Part shown: positions 50,736 to 60,900 of the stretch, piece after piece | How positions within the stretch are numbered: position 1 is the stretch's first letter | How the letters are laid out: each line of letters begins with the position of its first letter | NCBI GenBank assembly: GCA_029245395.1 | Contig: JAQWPL010000002.1 | Coordinates: 1-61,516 of the forward strand | Reading direction: 5' to 3' | DNA: 61,516 nt | DNA from: Gammaproteobacteria bacterium | GTDB taxonomy: Bacteria > Pseudomonadota > Gammaproteobacteria > Pseudomonadales > Pseudohongiellaceae | Notes under the pieces: model-generated | The model's input: the letters and a program-made list of their open reading frames with translations, nothing else | Told to the model about the DNA's origin: nothing | Databases searched by the model: none | Position numbers and translations under genes: made by a program

Positions 50736-51344
50736 TTGAGCAGGATTCTGGTTTCGGCAATGCTGGCACTGGCACTGATTTCCTGTACTACTATTCCATC
50801 AAATGTTGCCATTCCAACCAATCATCAGCAATTATTGCTGGGGTTGGATAACTGGTCGTTGCGTGGCAGGCTTAATATAAGAAGCAATAATGGTTCAGAA
50901 ACCATCAATATTAACTGGCAGCAGACTCAAACAGACTACGATATTAATCTGAGCGGATATCTGGGGCTTGGTGCCGTACACATCATTGGTGGCGGAAATG
51001 GCGTCAGTATAGAAAAAGCCGGTGAGGCTCCACGGCGGGCACTGGATCTGGAGTCAATTACCACGGAAATGCTGGGGTATGCCTTTCCAGCCAGCGAGCT
51101 GCTGTACTGGATCAGGGGCGTGCCAGCACCAAACAGAGACGTGGTGACTACAAGAAATACCGATGGCCTGATTGCCACCTTGTCCCAGCAAGATGCCAAC
51201 GGACGAAATTGGGAATTGCAATACGACCGCTTCAGAGAAAACGAAAGCATTTTCCTGCCTGGGAGGATCCGGTTGGAACAAGCCCAGTACCGGCTTACTT
51301 TCATCATCAGCAGTTGGGACATTCCTGGAGGAAACCAGGGTTGA
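50736..51344 (+). CDS. lolB: Outer membrane lipoprotein receptor LolB
   Basis: 202 residues. TTG start, then a signal peptide with lipobox LALISC. The LolB beta half-barrel is visible: DNWSLRGRLNIRS, YDINLSGYLGLGAV and WIRGVPAP. LolB receives lipoproteins from LolA and inserts them in the outer membrane. It overlaps the ispE start by 4 bases (TTGA). A conserved lolB-ispE arrangement. Confidence 0.92.
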   Translation: MSRILVSAMLALALISCTTIPSNVAIPTNHQQLLLGLDNWSLRGRLNIRSNNGSETININWQQTQTDYDINLSGYLGLGAVHIIGGGNGVSIEKAGEAPRRALDLESITTEMLGYAFPASELLYWIRGVPAPNRDVVTTRNTDGLIATLSQQDANGRNWELQYDRFRENESIFLPGRIRLEQAQYRLTFIISSWDIPGGNQG

Positions 51345-52204
51345 ACTCTTTCACCCTGCCGGCACCGGCAAAGCTCAATCTGTTCCTGCATATAACAGGC
51401 CGCCGGGAAGACGGTTATCACACCTTACAGACCGTTTTTCAGTTGCTGGATCATGGAGACAACCTCACCTTTACCATTAACGACAGCAAAGAAGTCAGTT
51501 TTTCCTGCAATATTGTCTCATTGGAAGGTCCGCATAATCTGATCATGCAGGCGGCCAGACTGTTAGAAGAAGAAACCGGAGTCAGTCGTGGTACGGACAT
51601 TCACCTCGAAAAAGTACTCCCCGAAGCCAGCGGGCTCGGTGGAGGCAGCTCTAATGCCGCCACAACCCTGATAGCGCTGAACAGACTCTGGGACTGCAAG
51701 CTTGAGACCGATGATCTGGCGAGGCTGGGACTGGCACTGGGTGCCGATGTCCCTGTATTCATAAAGGGTAAGTCAGCATGGGCAGAAGGAATTGGTGAAA
51801 ACCTGCACGTTGTTGCTATGCCAGAACGCTGGTATTTGGTCCTGACCCCGGATTGCCATGTCTCCACCAAGGCAATTTTTAGCCATCCAGAATTGACAAG
51901 ACACACCGACCCCATCAAAATACCGGCCTTTCCATTTCCGGGCAGTAGAAATGATTGCCAAATGCTGGTCAGCAGCCTTTATTCACCAGTGAAAAAGGTG
52001 CTGGACTGGTTGTCCGGGTTTGCTGAGGCACGTATGTCCGGCACAGGCTCGAGTGTCTTCGCCGCCTTTGAAACGGAGCAGGCAGCACAGCAAGTTTTGG
52101 ATCTGGTGTCAGAGCAGGCACCTGAGAATACAAAGGCATTTGTTGCCAGGGGAGTGAATATCTCACCCTTGCATGAAGCATTAATAGAACTAAATAAAGC
52201 CTGA
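51341..52204 (+). CDS. ispE: 4-diphosphocytidyl-2-C-methyl-D-erythritol kinase
   Basis: 287 residues from the TTG at 51341, which overlaps the lolB stop, has a GGAGG upstream, and yields the family-like start SFTLPAPAKLNLFLHITG. GHMP kinase motif: PEASGLGGGSSNAATTLI, plus GADVPVFIKGKSAWAEGIG and MSGTGSSVFA. It phosphorylates CDP-ME in the MEP pathway. The frame extends further upstream within lolB but that part is not homologous. Confidence 0.95.
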   Translation: MNSFTLPAPAKLNLFLHITGRREDGYHTLQTVFQLLDHGDNLTFTINDSKEVSFSCNIVSLEGPHNLIMQAARLLEEETGVSRGTDIHLEKVLPEASGLGGGSSNAATTLIALNRLWDCKLETDDLARLGLALGADVPVFIKGKSAWAEGIGENLHVVAMPERWYLVLTPDCHVSTKAIFSHPELTRHTDPIKIPAFPFPGSRNDCQMLVSSLYSPVKKVLDWLSGFAEARMSGTGSSVFAAFETEQAAQQVLDLVSEQAPENTKAFVARGVNISPLHEALIELNKA

Positions 52205-52305
52205 TAGGAAAACGAGGAAAATTTGGTGAGTAGACAAGCAGCAAGGTAAACAGACACAAGGTTTTCATCTTTATCCTTGTTAACTGAAAACATAGAAAAT
52301 TTAAT

Positions 52306-52380
52306 TGGGGTGTAGCCAAGCGGTAAGGCACAAGGTTTTGATCCTTGCATGCGGAGGTTCGAATCCTCCCACCCCAACCA
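52306..52380 (+). tRNA. tRNA-Gln (UUG)
   Basis: 75 bases including encoded CCA. Acceptor TGGGGTG pairs with CACCCCA; D-arm GCCAAGCGGTAAGGC; anticodon loop TTTTGAT with anticodon TTG; T-arm GGAGGTTCGAATCCTCC. Located between ispE and prs, as in Pseudomonas. Confidence 0.97.
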
Positions 52381-52456
52381 ATACCATAACCCTGATGATC
52401 TGACTAAGAGTTCACCAGGAAAATAAAGCAGAACATACCAACCCAGGACCAGTGCA

Positions 52457-53407
52457 ATGGCCAACAACTTGATGGTATTTAGCGGTAACGCTAACCCGGA
52501 GCTAGCGGAAAAAGTCGCTAAATGGCTTGGCGTGCCTCTGGGGCGGGCTAATGTCCAGAAATTCAGTGATGGTGAAATCAATGTTGAGCTAAATGAAAAC
52601 GTCCGTGGTCAGGACGTCTTTATTATTCAGCCCACATGCGCACCAACCAACAGCAACCTCATGGAGTTGTTGCTGATGGCTGATGCTTTGCACCGTTCTT
52701 CGGCCAACCGAATAACAGCGGTGGTTCCCTATTTTGGCTATGCCCGCCAGGATCGTCGCGTCAGATCTGCACGTGTTCCGATTAGCGCCAAGGTAGTTGC
52801 AGATATGATCAGTGCAGTGGGCGTCAACCGCTTGTTAACAGTTGACCTGCATGCTGAGCAGATTCAGGGTTTTTTCCAGATACCGGTGGACAACGTCTAT
52901 GGCTCACCAGTACTTGTTGATGAAGTTTTACGTAATAACTACAAGGATCTTATTGTAGTGTCACCGGATATTGGTGGTGTGGTCAGAGCCAGAGCGTTTG
53001 CGAAACAACTGGATATTGATCTGGCAATTATCGACAAACGTCGCCCAAAAGCTAATGAAGCTCAGGTCATGAACTTGATTGGTGAAGTTGACGGCCGTAC
53101 TTGTCTCATTGTTGATGACATGGTGGACACCGCAGGCACTCTCTGTAAGGCTGCAGACGCATTGAAAGAACAAGGCGCCGTTAAAGTAGTCGCCTACTGT
53201 ACGCATCCGGTATTGTCTGGCAATGCCATGGAAAATATTAACACCTCTTCCCTCGACTCCCTGGTTGTCACTGACACCATTCCCTTGTCGGAAGAAGCAA
53301 AGAATTGCAGTAAAATCCGCCAACTCTCTATGGGCAGGTTCCTTGGTGAGTCTATAAGGCGGGTCAGCAATGAAGAATCTGTTAGTGCCATGTTTGATAA
53401 CACCTGA
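52457..53407 (+). CDS. prs: Ribose-phosphate pyrophosphokinase
   Basis: 316 residues of class I PRPP synthase. Start [28 protein letters not shown] motifs [24 protein letters not shown] and the PRPP loop [12 protein letters not shown]. It makes PRPP from ribose-5-phosphate and ATP for nucleotide, His and Trp synthesis. Downstream of tRNA-Gln by 76 bases. Confidence 0.97.
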   Translation: MANNLMVFSGNANPELAEKVAKWLGVPLGRANVQKFSDGEINVELNENVRGQDVFIIQPTCAPTNSNLMELLLMADALHRSSANRITAVVPYFGYARQDRRVRSARVPISAKVVADMISAVGVNRLLTVDLHAEQIQGFFQIPVDNVYGSPVLVDEVLRNNYKDLIVVSPDIGGVVRARAFAKQLDIDLAIIDKRRPKANEAQVMNLIGEVDGRTCLIVDDMVDTAGTLCKAADALKEQGAVKVVAYCTHPVLSGNAMENINTSSLDSLVVTDTIPLSEEAKNCSKIRQLSMGRFLGESIRRVSNEESVSAMFDNT

Positions 53408-53504
53408 TTTCCAGGTTTACAAACAATCGCAGACAGTTTAATTAACCCTTTCCAGGCTGGTCGCAATCCGGGAAAGCTAAGCCAGCAATAGCGAGGAAAA
53501 TACA

Positions 53505-54221
53505 ATGTCTAAAAAAGAACTTATTCTGGAGGCTAAATCCAGAACAGATGTAGGGAAAGGTGCGAGCCGCCGCCTGCGTCGTTTGCAAAACGAGATTCCG
53601 GCAATCATTTATGGTGCTGGCAAGGAACCCGCTTCTATTACCATGCGGCATGACGACATGCTCCATGCTGTAGAGAACGAAGCATTCTTCTCATCCATTA
53701 TCGATATCAACGTGGATGGGCAAAAAGAAAGCGTGGTAATCAAAGACCTCCAGCGTCATCCGGCAAAACCCGTCATCCTGCATGCTGATTTTCTACGGGT
53801 TCTGGCTGATGTAGCCCTGACTGTGAACGTGCCGCTGCATTTATTAAATGAAGATAAATGTATTGGCGTGAAGTCGGAAAACGGCCAAATTATCATCGCC
53901 ATGCACGAATTGCAGATTACCTGTCTACCCAAGGACCTGCCGGAATATATCGAACTCGATATGCTGGAAATCCATGTTGGCGACACCCTCCATATCACTG
54001 ACCTGAAACTGCCAGAAGGTGTCACCAGTGTAGACTTGTCTCAAGGCGACGAAAATGACCACCCTGTTGTGTCCGTCTCCGAAATACGTGAGCAGGTTAT
54101 TGAAGAGCCAGAAGTAGAAGAAGCTGTTGAAGGCGAAGAAACTGCTGATGGCGATGATGCACCTAGCGAAGGTGGTGACGGTGATGATTCCGCTGGCAGC
54201 GACGAAGAAAAAAGCGACTAA
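53505..54221 (+). CDS. rplY: 50S ribosomal protein L25, Ctc/TL5 long form
   Basis: 238 residues with the 5S rRNA-binding L25 domain (about 1-95: DVGKGASRRLRRLQNEIPAIIYG) followed by the TL5/Ctc C-terminal domain (about 96-190). The last ~40 residues are very acidic (EVEEAVEGEETADGDD and so on). E. coli L25 has only the first domain. Part of the prs-rplY-pth-ychF row; 97-base gap to prs with GCGAGGAAAA before the start. The gap has a weak CTTTCC...GGAAAG pairing. Confidence 0.95.
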   Translation: MSKKELILEAKSRTDVGKGASRRLRRLQNEIPAIIYGAGKEPASITMRHDDMLHAVENEAFFSSIIDINVDGQKESVVIKDLQRHPAKPVILHADFLRVLADVALTVNVPLHLLNEDKCIGVKSENGQIIIAMHELQITCLPKDLPEYIELDMLEIHVGDTLHITDLKLPEGVTSVDLSQGDENDHPVVSVSEIREQVIEEPEVEEAVEGEETADGDDAPSEGGDGDDSAGSDEEKSD

Positions 54222-54241
54222 GCTACCTTTTCTCCCTCACT

Positions 54242-54883
54242 ATGAGTGACGGCATCAAACTGATTGTTGGCCTGGGTAATCCAGGCCAGCAATACCGTTT
54301 TACGCGCCACAATGCTGGCGCCCTTTTCCTTGAATCATTATGCGATGATTTTCAGGGCGAGTTGCGGCCGGAAAGCAAATTTTTCGGGATGGCAGAACGA
54401 ATCACACTCGCTGGCAAGGATGTCAGACTCCTTTTCCCCACCACTATGATGAATGCCAGCGGCCAGGCGGTTTCTGCTATGGCTAACTACTTCGACATTG
54501 CTCCCGAAAATATCCTGGTCGCTTATGACGAACTCGACTTACCTGTCGACACAGTGCGGCTGAAAACCGGCGGTGGGCACGGTGGGCATAACGGCGTTCG
54601 GGATATCGCCAAAGCCCTTGGCAGCAGTGATTTTCATCGCCTGCGCATCGGCATCGGCCGCCCAAAAGGTGACGGCATTGATTATGTGCTTGGGGAACCG
54701 TCAAAACAGGATGCCGAAGCCATCCAAAATAATATTGATGACGCTATTGCCCTTATGCCTTTATTGATAGAAGGCAAAATTCAGGATGCCATGCAAAAAC
54801 TACATACCGATCCAGAAAAAAACGTAGGGCGGAAGAGCGAAGCGATCTCCGCCGAAAAGGAAGATAAAAATAATGGGGATTAA
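54242..54883 (+). CDS. pth: Peptidyl-tRNA hydrolase
   Basis: 213 residues. Catalytic region [26 protein letters not shown] with the conserved His, [13 protein letters not shown] with Asn, and [27 protein letters not shown]. It releases peptides from peptidyl-tRNA. Slightly long C-terminal tail, charged. It overlaps ychF by 11 bases. Confidence 0.96.
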   Translation: MSDGIKLIVGLGNPGQQYRFTRHNAGALFLESLCDDFQGELRPESKFFGMAERITLAGKDVRLLFPTTMMNASGQAVSAMANYFDIAPENILVAYDELDLPVDTVRLKTGGGHGGHNGVRDIAKALGSSDFHRLRIGIGRPKGDGIDYVLGEPSKQDAEAIQNNIDDAIALMPLLIEGKIQDAMQKLHTDPEKNVGRKSEAISAEKEDKNNGD

Positions 54884-55964
54884 ATGCGGTATTGTCGGGT
54901 TGCCCAATGTAGGCAAATCGACACTTTTTAATGCACTCACTGAAGCCGGCATAGCAGCAGAAAATTTTCCTTTCTGCACCATCGAACCTAACGCCGGCAT
55001 CGTCCCGATCCCTGATCCGCGCCTGGATGCGTTAACTGAAATTGTTCAACCCAAGGACAGCATTGCCACTACCATGGAATTTGTTGATATCGCAGGGTTG
55101 GTAGCAGGCGCTTCCAAGGGTGAAGGACTGGGCAATCAGTTTCTGAGCAATATTCGCGAAACCGATGCTATCGCCCACGTCGTGCGTTGTTTTGAAGATG
55201 ACAATGTGGTGCATGTGTCAGCATCGATCAATCCAAAAGACGATATAGAAATCATCAACACCGAACTGGCGCTGGCCGATCTTGAATCAGTCCAAAAGGC
55301 TTTTGATAAGGTGAGTCGTGTCGCTAAAAGTGGCGACAAGGATGCCCAGAAGCAAACCGCCTTATTAGATCAAATTCAGAATCATCTAGATGAGGGCCAA
55401 CCTGTACGCAGCCTCGGTCTTGATGCCGAACAACTCGATGATATCTACAGCCTGCATTTACTGACTGTTAAACCCACACTCTATATAGCCAACGTGGATG
55501 AGAGTGGTTTTGAAAACAACCCGCATCTGGATGCAGTGAGAGAAATCGCGGCTGATGAAGGTGCGCAAGTGGTTGCTGTTTGTAACAAGCTGGAAGCAGA
55601 AATTGCGGAGCTGGAAACCGATGAGAAACTCGAATTTTTACAGGAAATGGGCATGACTGAACCAGGTCTGGACCGGGTTATTCGTGCCAGCTATACCCTG
55701 CTGGGTCTGCAAATCTTTTTCACTGCCGGCGAAAAGGAAGTCCGCGCCTGGACCGTAAAGAACGGCGCCACTGCCCCAAAAGCCGCCGCTGTTATTCATA
55801 CAGATTTTGAAAAAGGCTTTATCCGCGCCGAGATTGTCAGTTATGACGATTTTATCGGGAATAAAGGCGAACAAGGCGCCAAGGATGCCGGGAAATGGCG
55901 ATTAGAAGGTAAGGAATATATCGTACAAGATGGTGATGTGATTCATTTTAGATTTAACGTCTAA
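54873..55964 (+). CDS. ychF: Ribosome-binding ATPase YchF
   Basis: 363 residues, the typical length. Obg-like GTPase fold with P-loop GLPNVGKST, switch [25 protein letters not shown] and a NxxE-type specificity loop, ending in a TGS domain (about 280-363: [20 protein letters not shown]). It prefers ATP and binds ribosomes. The start overlaps pth; last gene of this block before the tRNA-Met region. Confidence 0.96.
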   Translation: MGIKCGIVGLPNVGKSTLFNALTEAGIAAENFPFCTIEPNAGIVPIPDPRLDALTEIVQPKDSIATTMEFVDIAGLVAGASKGEGLGNQFLSNIRETDAIAHVVRCFEDDNVVHVSASINPKDDIEIINTELALADLESVQKAFDKVSRVAKSGDKDAQKQTALLDQIQNHLDEGQPVRSLGLDAEQLDDIYSLHLLTVKPTLYIANVDESGFENNPHLDAVREIAADEGAQVVAVCNKLEAEIAELETDEKLEFLQEMGMTEPGLDRVIRASYTLLGLQIFFTAGEKEVRAWTVKNGATAPKAAAVIHTDFEKGFIRAEIVSYDDFIGNKGEQGAKDAGKWRLEGKEYIVQDGDVIHFRFNV

Positions 55965-56054
55965 GCCCTTGACTTTAAAGGAGCGGAAAACGAAAATGCG
56001 CATCCTTGAAATAGTGCCCTCGTTGAAATAAAAAGTTTTAAAATTTTGTTATGA

Positions 56055-56171
56055 GGGTTTCGAGTATGCGTTAGGTGGAAATTTAATTAGGGAAAGCACT
56101 CGCAGGTGTATATGAATACATCGAGACTGCTTTCCCTAATTAAATTTTCAGATGACGTATAATCGGAAGCC
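56055..56171. repeat. Long imperfect hairpin between ychF and tRNA-Met
   Basis: The core is a perfect 20-bp inverted repeat: 56079-56098 (AAATTTAATTAGGGAAAGCA) with 56128-56147. The pairing goes on outwards with few mismatches: CGTTA-GG-TGG pairs with the stretch to 56157, then GTATG/CGTAT and CGA/TCG to about 56061/56165, and weakly to 56055/56171. The 29-base loop is itself nested: CTCG...CGAG and TGTAT-ATGA-ATACA. No reading frame and no T run are seen. It may be a MITE-like relic or a structured RNA. Confidence 0.75.
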
Positions 56172-56185
56172 GCAATAGAAATTTT

Positions 56186-56262
56186 GGCTACGTAGCTCAG
56201 ATGGTGAGAGCACAGCATTCATAATGCTGGGGTCGGTGGTTCAAGTCCACCCGTAGCTACCA
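56186..56262 (+). tRNA. tRNA-Met (CAU), elongator type
   Basis: 77 bases including CCA. Acceptor GGCTACG pairs with CGTAGCT (one G-U at the end), D-arm GCTCAGATGGTGAGAGC, anticodon stem-loop GCATTCATAATGC with CAT, T-arm GGTGGTTCAAGTCCACC. Close to the E. coli elongator tRNA-Met sequence. Position 1 is G, unlike the unpaired 5' base of initiator tRNA. It is followed by an integrase relic, as for tRNA genes used as integration sites. Confidence 0.96.
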
Positions 56263-56294
56263 AATACCAATCCAATCAACCCCATGACTGTCCA

Positions 56295-56320
56295 AAAGCC
56301 CTGTTAATAAGGGCTTTTTT
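56295..56320 (+). terminator. Rho-independent terminator after tRNA-Met
   Basis: AAAGCCCT / AGGGCTTT, 8-bp stem with loop GTTAATA and a T run to 56320. It lies 32 bases beyond the tRNA. Confidence 0.88.
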
Positions 56321-56362
56321 CGTTATACTTTGTCCACCTAAGTCCGAGCTCATCCATCCACA

Positions 56363-56425
56363 TACCGTCATATTGTCGGTATTTATGACGGTATAGAGTA
56401 GCTTTTTATTCTGTGTACCGTCAAA
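56363..56425. repeat. TACCGTCA repeats upstream of the integrase relic
   Basis: TACCGTCATA at 56363-56372, its inverse TATGACGGTA at 56384-56393, and a third TACCGTCAAA at 56416-56425, 12 bases before the relic ATG. Clusters of such short repeats beside a tyrosine integrase gene are usual arm-type or excisionase sites. Function inferred. Confidence 0.55.
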
Positions 56426-56436
56426 TAGGCAAAGTA

Positions 56437-56520
56437 ATGATACACAAGCTGGCTGCTACAGCCGTTAGACAAGCAAAACCTAAAGATATGTATCCCGTCA
56501 GAACATATGGGACCAATTAG
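56437..56520 (+). pseudogene. P4-type tyrosine integrase, N-terminal relic
   Basis: The ATG at 56437 opens MIHKLAATAVRQAKPKDMYP, close to the N-terminus of P4/CP4-57-type integrases (arm-binding domain, typically KLTATAVKNAKP), and stops after 27 residues at 56518-56520. No further integrase sequence follows. It sits 175 bases downstream of tRNA-Met, the usual place for such genes, so a genomic island probably once used this site. Confidence 0.7.
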
Positions 56521-56602
56521 CCTTAAATACTAAGGGAGACTTCTATAGAACGGCAAAAAACGTAAAATCAAAACCTGAAAATAAAAGCCCTGAAAGCGAA
56601 AA

Positions 56603-57901
56603 TCAATTAAAAAAACTAAAATCTGCCGTTGTATTAAATGCAAAGGGCTGTGAGACAGGACTGTCATTCAGTTCCAGGTACTGACGTAATGCTTTATGTA
56701 CATGGGCAGGCTTGATGATCACACCACTTGTATCATCTCTTTGTAGGTTATCCGGATTAATAGCATAAGCATTATGCCCCTCATCGGTTTCACCCAGCAT
56801 ACGATTGGTGTAAGTTGCATTTCTCTCCATGATCAGAGTGCTACCGATGGGCCAATGATCTTTTCCATCGTTGGCGTTGTAACGGGGTGTGCGTCCGAAA
56901 TCACTACCGATGACAAGCAACAATCGATCCGCAATCCCCAGCTCTTCTGCAGTGGTCCACAGGTAATCAATACTGCCAACGACGCTAGTCAGTAATACTT
57001 CCTGACGCGCATCATTATCATCATGGGAATCAAATCCTCCTTCAACAATATCGGCGGATACCGATACACCTGCTTTAAAGGAGAGTAATGCAATTTGAAT
57101 TTGCTGATTCAGGTTACTGTTACGTTCACCTAAATCCTGTTCTTGCTGAATTTCATTTTCCTCAGGAATAAAATCTTCAAGGCGGCTGATATCCTCTGTT
57201 CTGCTAATTGCTTCCAAAAATGCTTCCCGGTTCTTATAATTTCCAAGCACTGCATCCGATTCTTCCACCCGGCTCTCCATCTGGCTGGCATGCAGGGCTT
57301 GTATCCTGCTCCAGTCATCTTCGAGCAAATGACTGGCATCACTATTACCTATAACCTTGTTGGGTGAAATAAGCGTGCGCAACTGGTTAGGATCACTGAC
57401 CCGTGTACTTCGGATAACCCCTTCAGTCGCCCCAAAACCGCCAAAATTAAGATAGGACAATGGCAATTCAGGCGCCATGGTGGCAGCAAACAAGGATGTG
57501 ATGGTGGGAAAACCTTCCGAGTTTCTACCACTCCAGTTATTCACTACTCCCACAGAATGGGAATTGGTCTGGGCGTCGACACCATTGATTACCAGAGTAT
57601 CCTGATAGTATTTTTCAAAAAAAGCCGCGTTATCAGCAAACGGAGCATATACCAGGTTGCCGGACTGCAAGGGATCAGCCCCATTTGCCCAATGATTGAT
57701 TTCCGCTTCGCCACTGACATTCACTTTTGGATCTGAAAAACTGGTGACATCTACACCACCATCCAATTGCAAGGCAATTACAAATTTTCCGTTATAAGTG
57801 CTTTGAGCAAATAATGGAGTCGGTGCCGCAGGCAACAAACCAGCGCCACTGGCAACCATCAAATTTTTCAAAAACTGTCTGCGCAATTTGTAATGTTTCA
57901 T
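56603..57901 (-). CDS. DUF1501 protein with Tat signal
   Basis: 432 residues. Tat-like N-terminus KLRRQFLKNLMVASGAGLLPA, then the DUF1501 alkaline phosphatase-like fold: VIALQLDGGVDVTSFSDPKV (GGxD-type), TNSHSVGVVNNWSGRN, GGFDSHDDNDARQ and LLLVIGSDFGRTPRYNANDGKDHWP with likely metal ligands. It probably acts in the periplasm on phosphate or sulfate esters; the substrate is unknown. Transcribed after the large cytochrome-like gene, 9 bases apart. Confidence 0.85.
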   Translation of the reverse strand: MKHYKLRRQFLKNLMVASGAGLLPAAPTPLFAQSTYNGKFVIALQLDGGVDVTSFSDPKVNVSGEAEINHWANGADPLQSGNLVYAPFADNAAFFEKYYQDTLVINGVDAQTNSHSVGVVNNWSGRNSEGFPTITSLFAATMAPELPLSYLNFGGFGATEGVIRSTRVSDPNQLRTLISPNKVIGNSDASHLLEDDWSRIQALHASQMESRVEESDAVLGNYKNREAFLEAISRTEDISRLEDFIPEENEIQQEQDLGERNSNLNQQIQIALLSFKAGVSVSADIVEGGFDSHDDNDARQEVLLTSVVGSIDYLWTTAEELGIADRLLLVIGSDFGRTPRYNANDGKDHWPIGSTLIMERNATYTNRMLGETDEGHNAYAINPDNLQRDDTSGVIIKPAHVHKALRQYLELNDSPVSQPFAFNTTADFSFFN

Positions 57902-57910
57902 GTCATCAGC

Positions 57911-60900
57911 TTATTCATATAAATAATCATAATGGGTTAACAGGTAAGTCATCACAGTTTTCCAGCTTTGTTTGGTCTGCTGAGTGTCTGAGGCGAAGCC
58001 TTCAAGAAAAGGATATAGCTCTTGCCAGTTCACCTCATAACGACGGCTATTTGCGCCACCCGCCAGGACTAGGGGCTCACCGGTAAAGCCGATACCTTTG
58101 CCAAATTCAACATCAGCAAACCAATAACAGGACTCTTCCTGATTAAACAAATGGTCAACACCCAAGCCACGACGGGATTCCCAGGACTCAGCAAATAACT
58201 GATAGGCAGATATTATTTCAGGTGAGCTCACGGTGAGATCTCTGCCCAGCATAAGGTCATATAAATTTACCAGCTTGGTTTTGATCAGATCTGCACCTGG
58301 TGTATTTGCCACCAAAGGATCTGCATCTTCCTCCAGTGATAAATTTATCAGGGCCAGTTCATCCCCAGCCTGGGAAGCTGAAACATCGACTTCAACGGTA
58401 TACTGGCCTGCCTGTGTTGCATTGAAGGAGTAGTTAGCACGGCAGTTATCAAACAGGGCTGCAAAACCATCACTGCTAATGCCACCACAGGCAGAGTTGG
58501 CCAGTTGAGCATCAGAACCTGGAATCTCAAGTCGTGTGCCATTGGGAGGTATTACAGTGATTTCGGTAATAAAGATATTTCTGTCAGTCAAACAACTATT
58601 GCTGGCCTCGTCATATTCACAGAAATCATTTAAATAACTGACTGAAAAATTCTTCGCTCCAGGTTGCAGTACTGTACTCAGAGAATAAGTTTTGATGTCC
58701 AGGTTATCTTCACTGTCTATAACCGCCAGTTGGTTAACAATACTCAGGGGTGTATCAAATTCTGAGACGCCGGAGAATAAAAGCCTGTCTTCATCCGCCA
58801 GAGTAAATTCCCGCAAAACTATAGGACACGATGCTTGCAAACCATGCGCCATAGGCACAATACTCATTAGCGGCGTCATTTCCCGACTGCGCTCTTTTAT
58901 GTTGAGCGAATCAATACCCCCATAAAAAAGCGCGAACTGTTCCTCCAGGCCATTGAATATGATATCCAGTTGTGGATCTAACCATGAATTCCAGTTAAAT
59001 CCGGTAATGGATTGTGTTTTTCTGGATAGCTGTTCCGGTGTTAACAGCTTTTCATTACCGATACTGGCAATCGCATGAGCTTCCAGTGCCATGCCTGGGT
59101 CGTCATAAGATTCTGCCCTGAACCATTCACTCATGATGAGATCTACCAGCAAATCTTTCAGGTTCATTCCACTGGCAACGAATGAATCAGCTAGCTCATT
59201 AATAGTGCTTTGCTGTGCATCGTAAGCAAGCAAACGATCCTGATAATTCTGGTCTGTTTCCACTTTTGGCACTGTCACTAGTTCACTGCCGATTACTGCT
59301 GGCCACCAGAAGCGAACTGTAGCCACAGCAAAACGGGGGTCATTGACTATTTCCTGAGCCAGCCATTGCACACTGTTGTCTGCATCTGGAGCGCTTTGAA
59401 CTTCAAATCCGGGCTCGCGCATATCCTGATACCAGGTGTCCCCTGCCATATATAGGGAATTCCCTTCTTCCGGGAATTTATAAAACCGGTCCAATGAATC
59501 ATTTCCGCCTCGACTACTGCGATAAAAACCGCCATTGCCGTAGTTTTGATATGCCCCTGCCACCGGGTCCATGATCTGATGGCACACCGTACAATTGGAA
59601 TTATTGAGGGTAGGATTATTGGTATCTGCCAGTGCTTCAGCTTCCTGTGTCCGTGGTGCCGATGCCTCGATATCAAAACCCAGAAAATGGTAGTAGGTCC
59701 AGCGCGCTCGAGCACGATTGCGATTAGTGGCTGTACTGGGGTAACGACTTAAGAAAACATTTGAGTTTAAAACGCCGGCATGAGGATAATCAGTTTGTAA
59801 ATTTCCAGGGTCAATGATTTTAGGGACCTGAATACCGTCAACCAATTCCAATTCTGCACTACCATTTTGTCGATAATAACCTTCCATGATTCCTGGCTCA
59901 AAAGTCAGCGCCTTACTATCTCCCTGAAATATAGCGGTGCCGCCCACAGCTTCGTTGAGGGCAGGATTAAACAAGGCATAGTCTGCGGTTAGTATTTCGG
60001 AATACGGCAGATCATTTTCAATAACATAAGCCACCAGTTCCAAAGGTGATTCAACAAGCCCCATGCCAACGATGCGTTGATACTGCCTTTCCTCAAAGTT
60101 GGAACCACTGGCCAATCCAGCTTCTTCTAATTCAAAAAGACGTTCGGCGAAACCAGGAAAACAAATCCGGCAAGCATTCAGGATATTTCCTTCCTGATTG
60201 CCTCTCACCAACAAGCGGTCATTGGCGGCATCTTTCAGGAACTCATGGAAATTCTCGCCCTCCATCAGGCCTCTTACTGCATTTTGAATTTTTGCATTAC
60301 CCAGCCCTATCAAAGCAGATTTTTCCGCAGCAGTAGGGAGTCGACCGGCCATTAACAAAGCAGCTCGGCGCAAGGTCTGTTGATCAGACTGCATGACTAA
60401 GGGGGCAAAAAATTGTTCAGCATTATTACTTGTATCAACCGGAATTGAAGAGCCTTCCAACAGCAACAGGAACTGTTCAAAAAGGGAATAATCATTTGAA
60501 CCTGTAGCTAATTGCACACCACCGACATGCCCGTCTCCGCCGCTGGCCTTGCTTAAAATATAGTCGAGAGCGTCATCTCGTGAAAAGAAAAAGTCAGAAA
60601 GGACATCAAAGTTTTGCTGAGTCTCGTCAGGATCATTGCTATAAATAAGCGCTGTCTGACCATCCGCCACACCGTTTTCCACATGACAGATAATGCATTT
60701 TGCACTGACAATCTGGTCCGCAATATTGTCTTCGAAAAAGGCCAAGGCATCTGTGGCCGCTTCGGTGATTTCAAATTTTGCAGCAACAGGGTTGAATATA
60801 AGACCAGAACTTCCCGTTGGCAGATAACCAACATAGACACGCTGTGGGCCGGCGGTATTGAATGCCCCGGTGTACACTTCAACCGGGTTATCTGCACTCA

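Noticed and set aside
56055-56171. Integron attC site
   Set aside because: The left arm has a GTTAGGT core, but attC needs RYYYAAC on the left and GTTRRRY on the right; the arms here are in the reverse arrangement and the right arm lacks the matching core.
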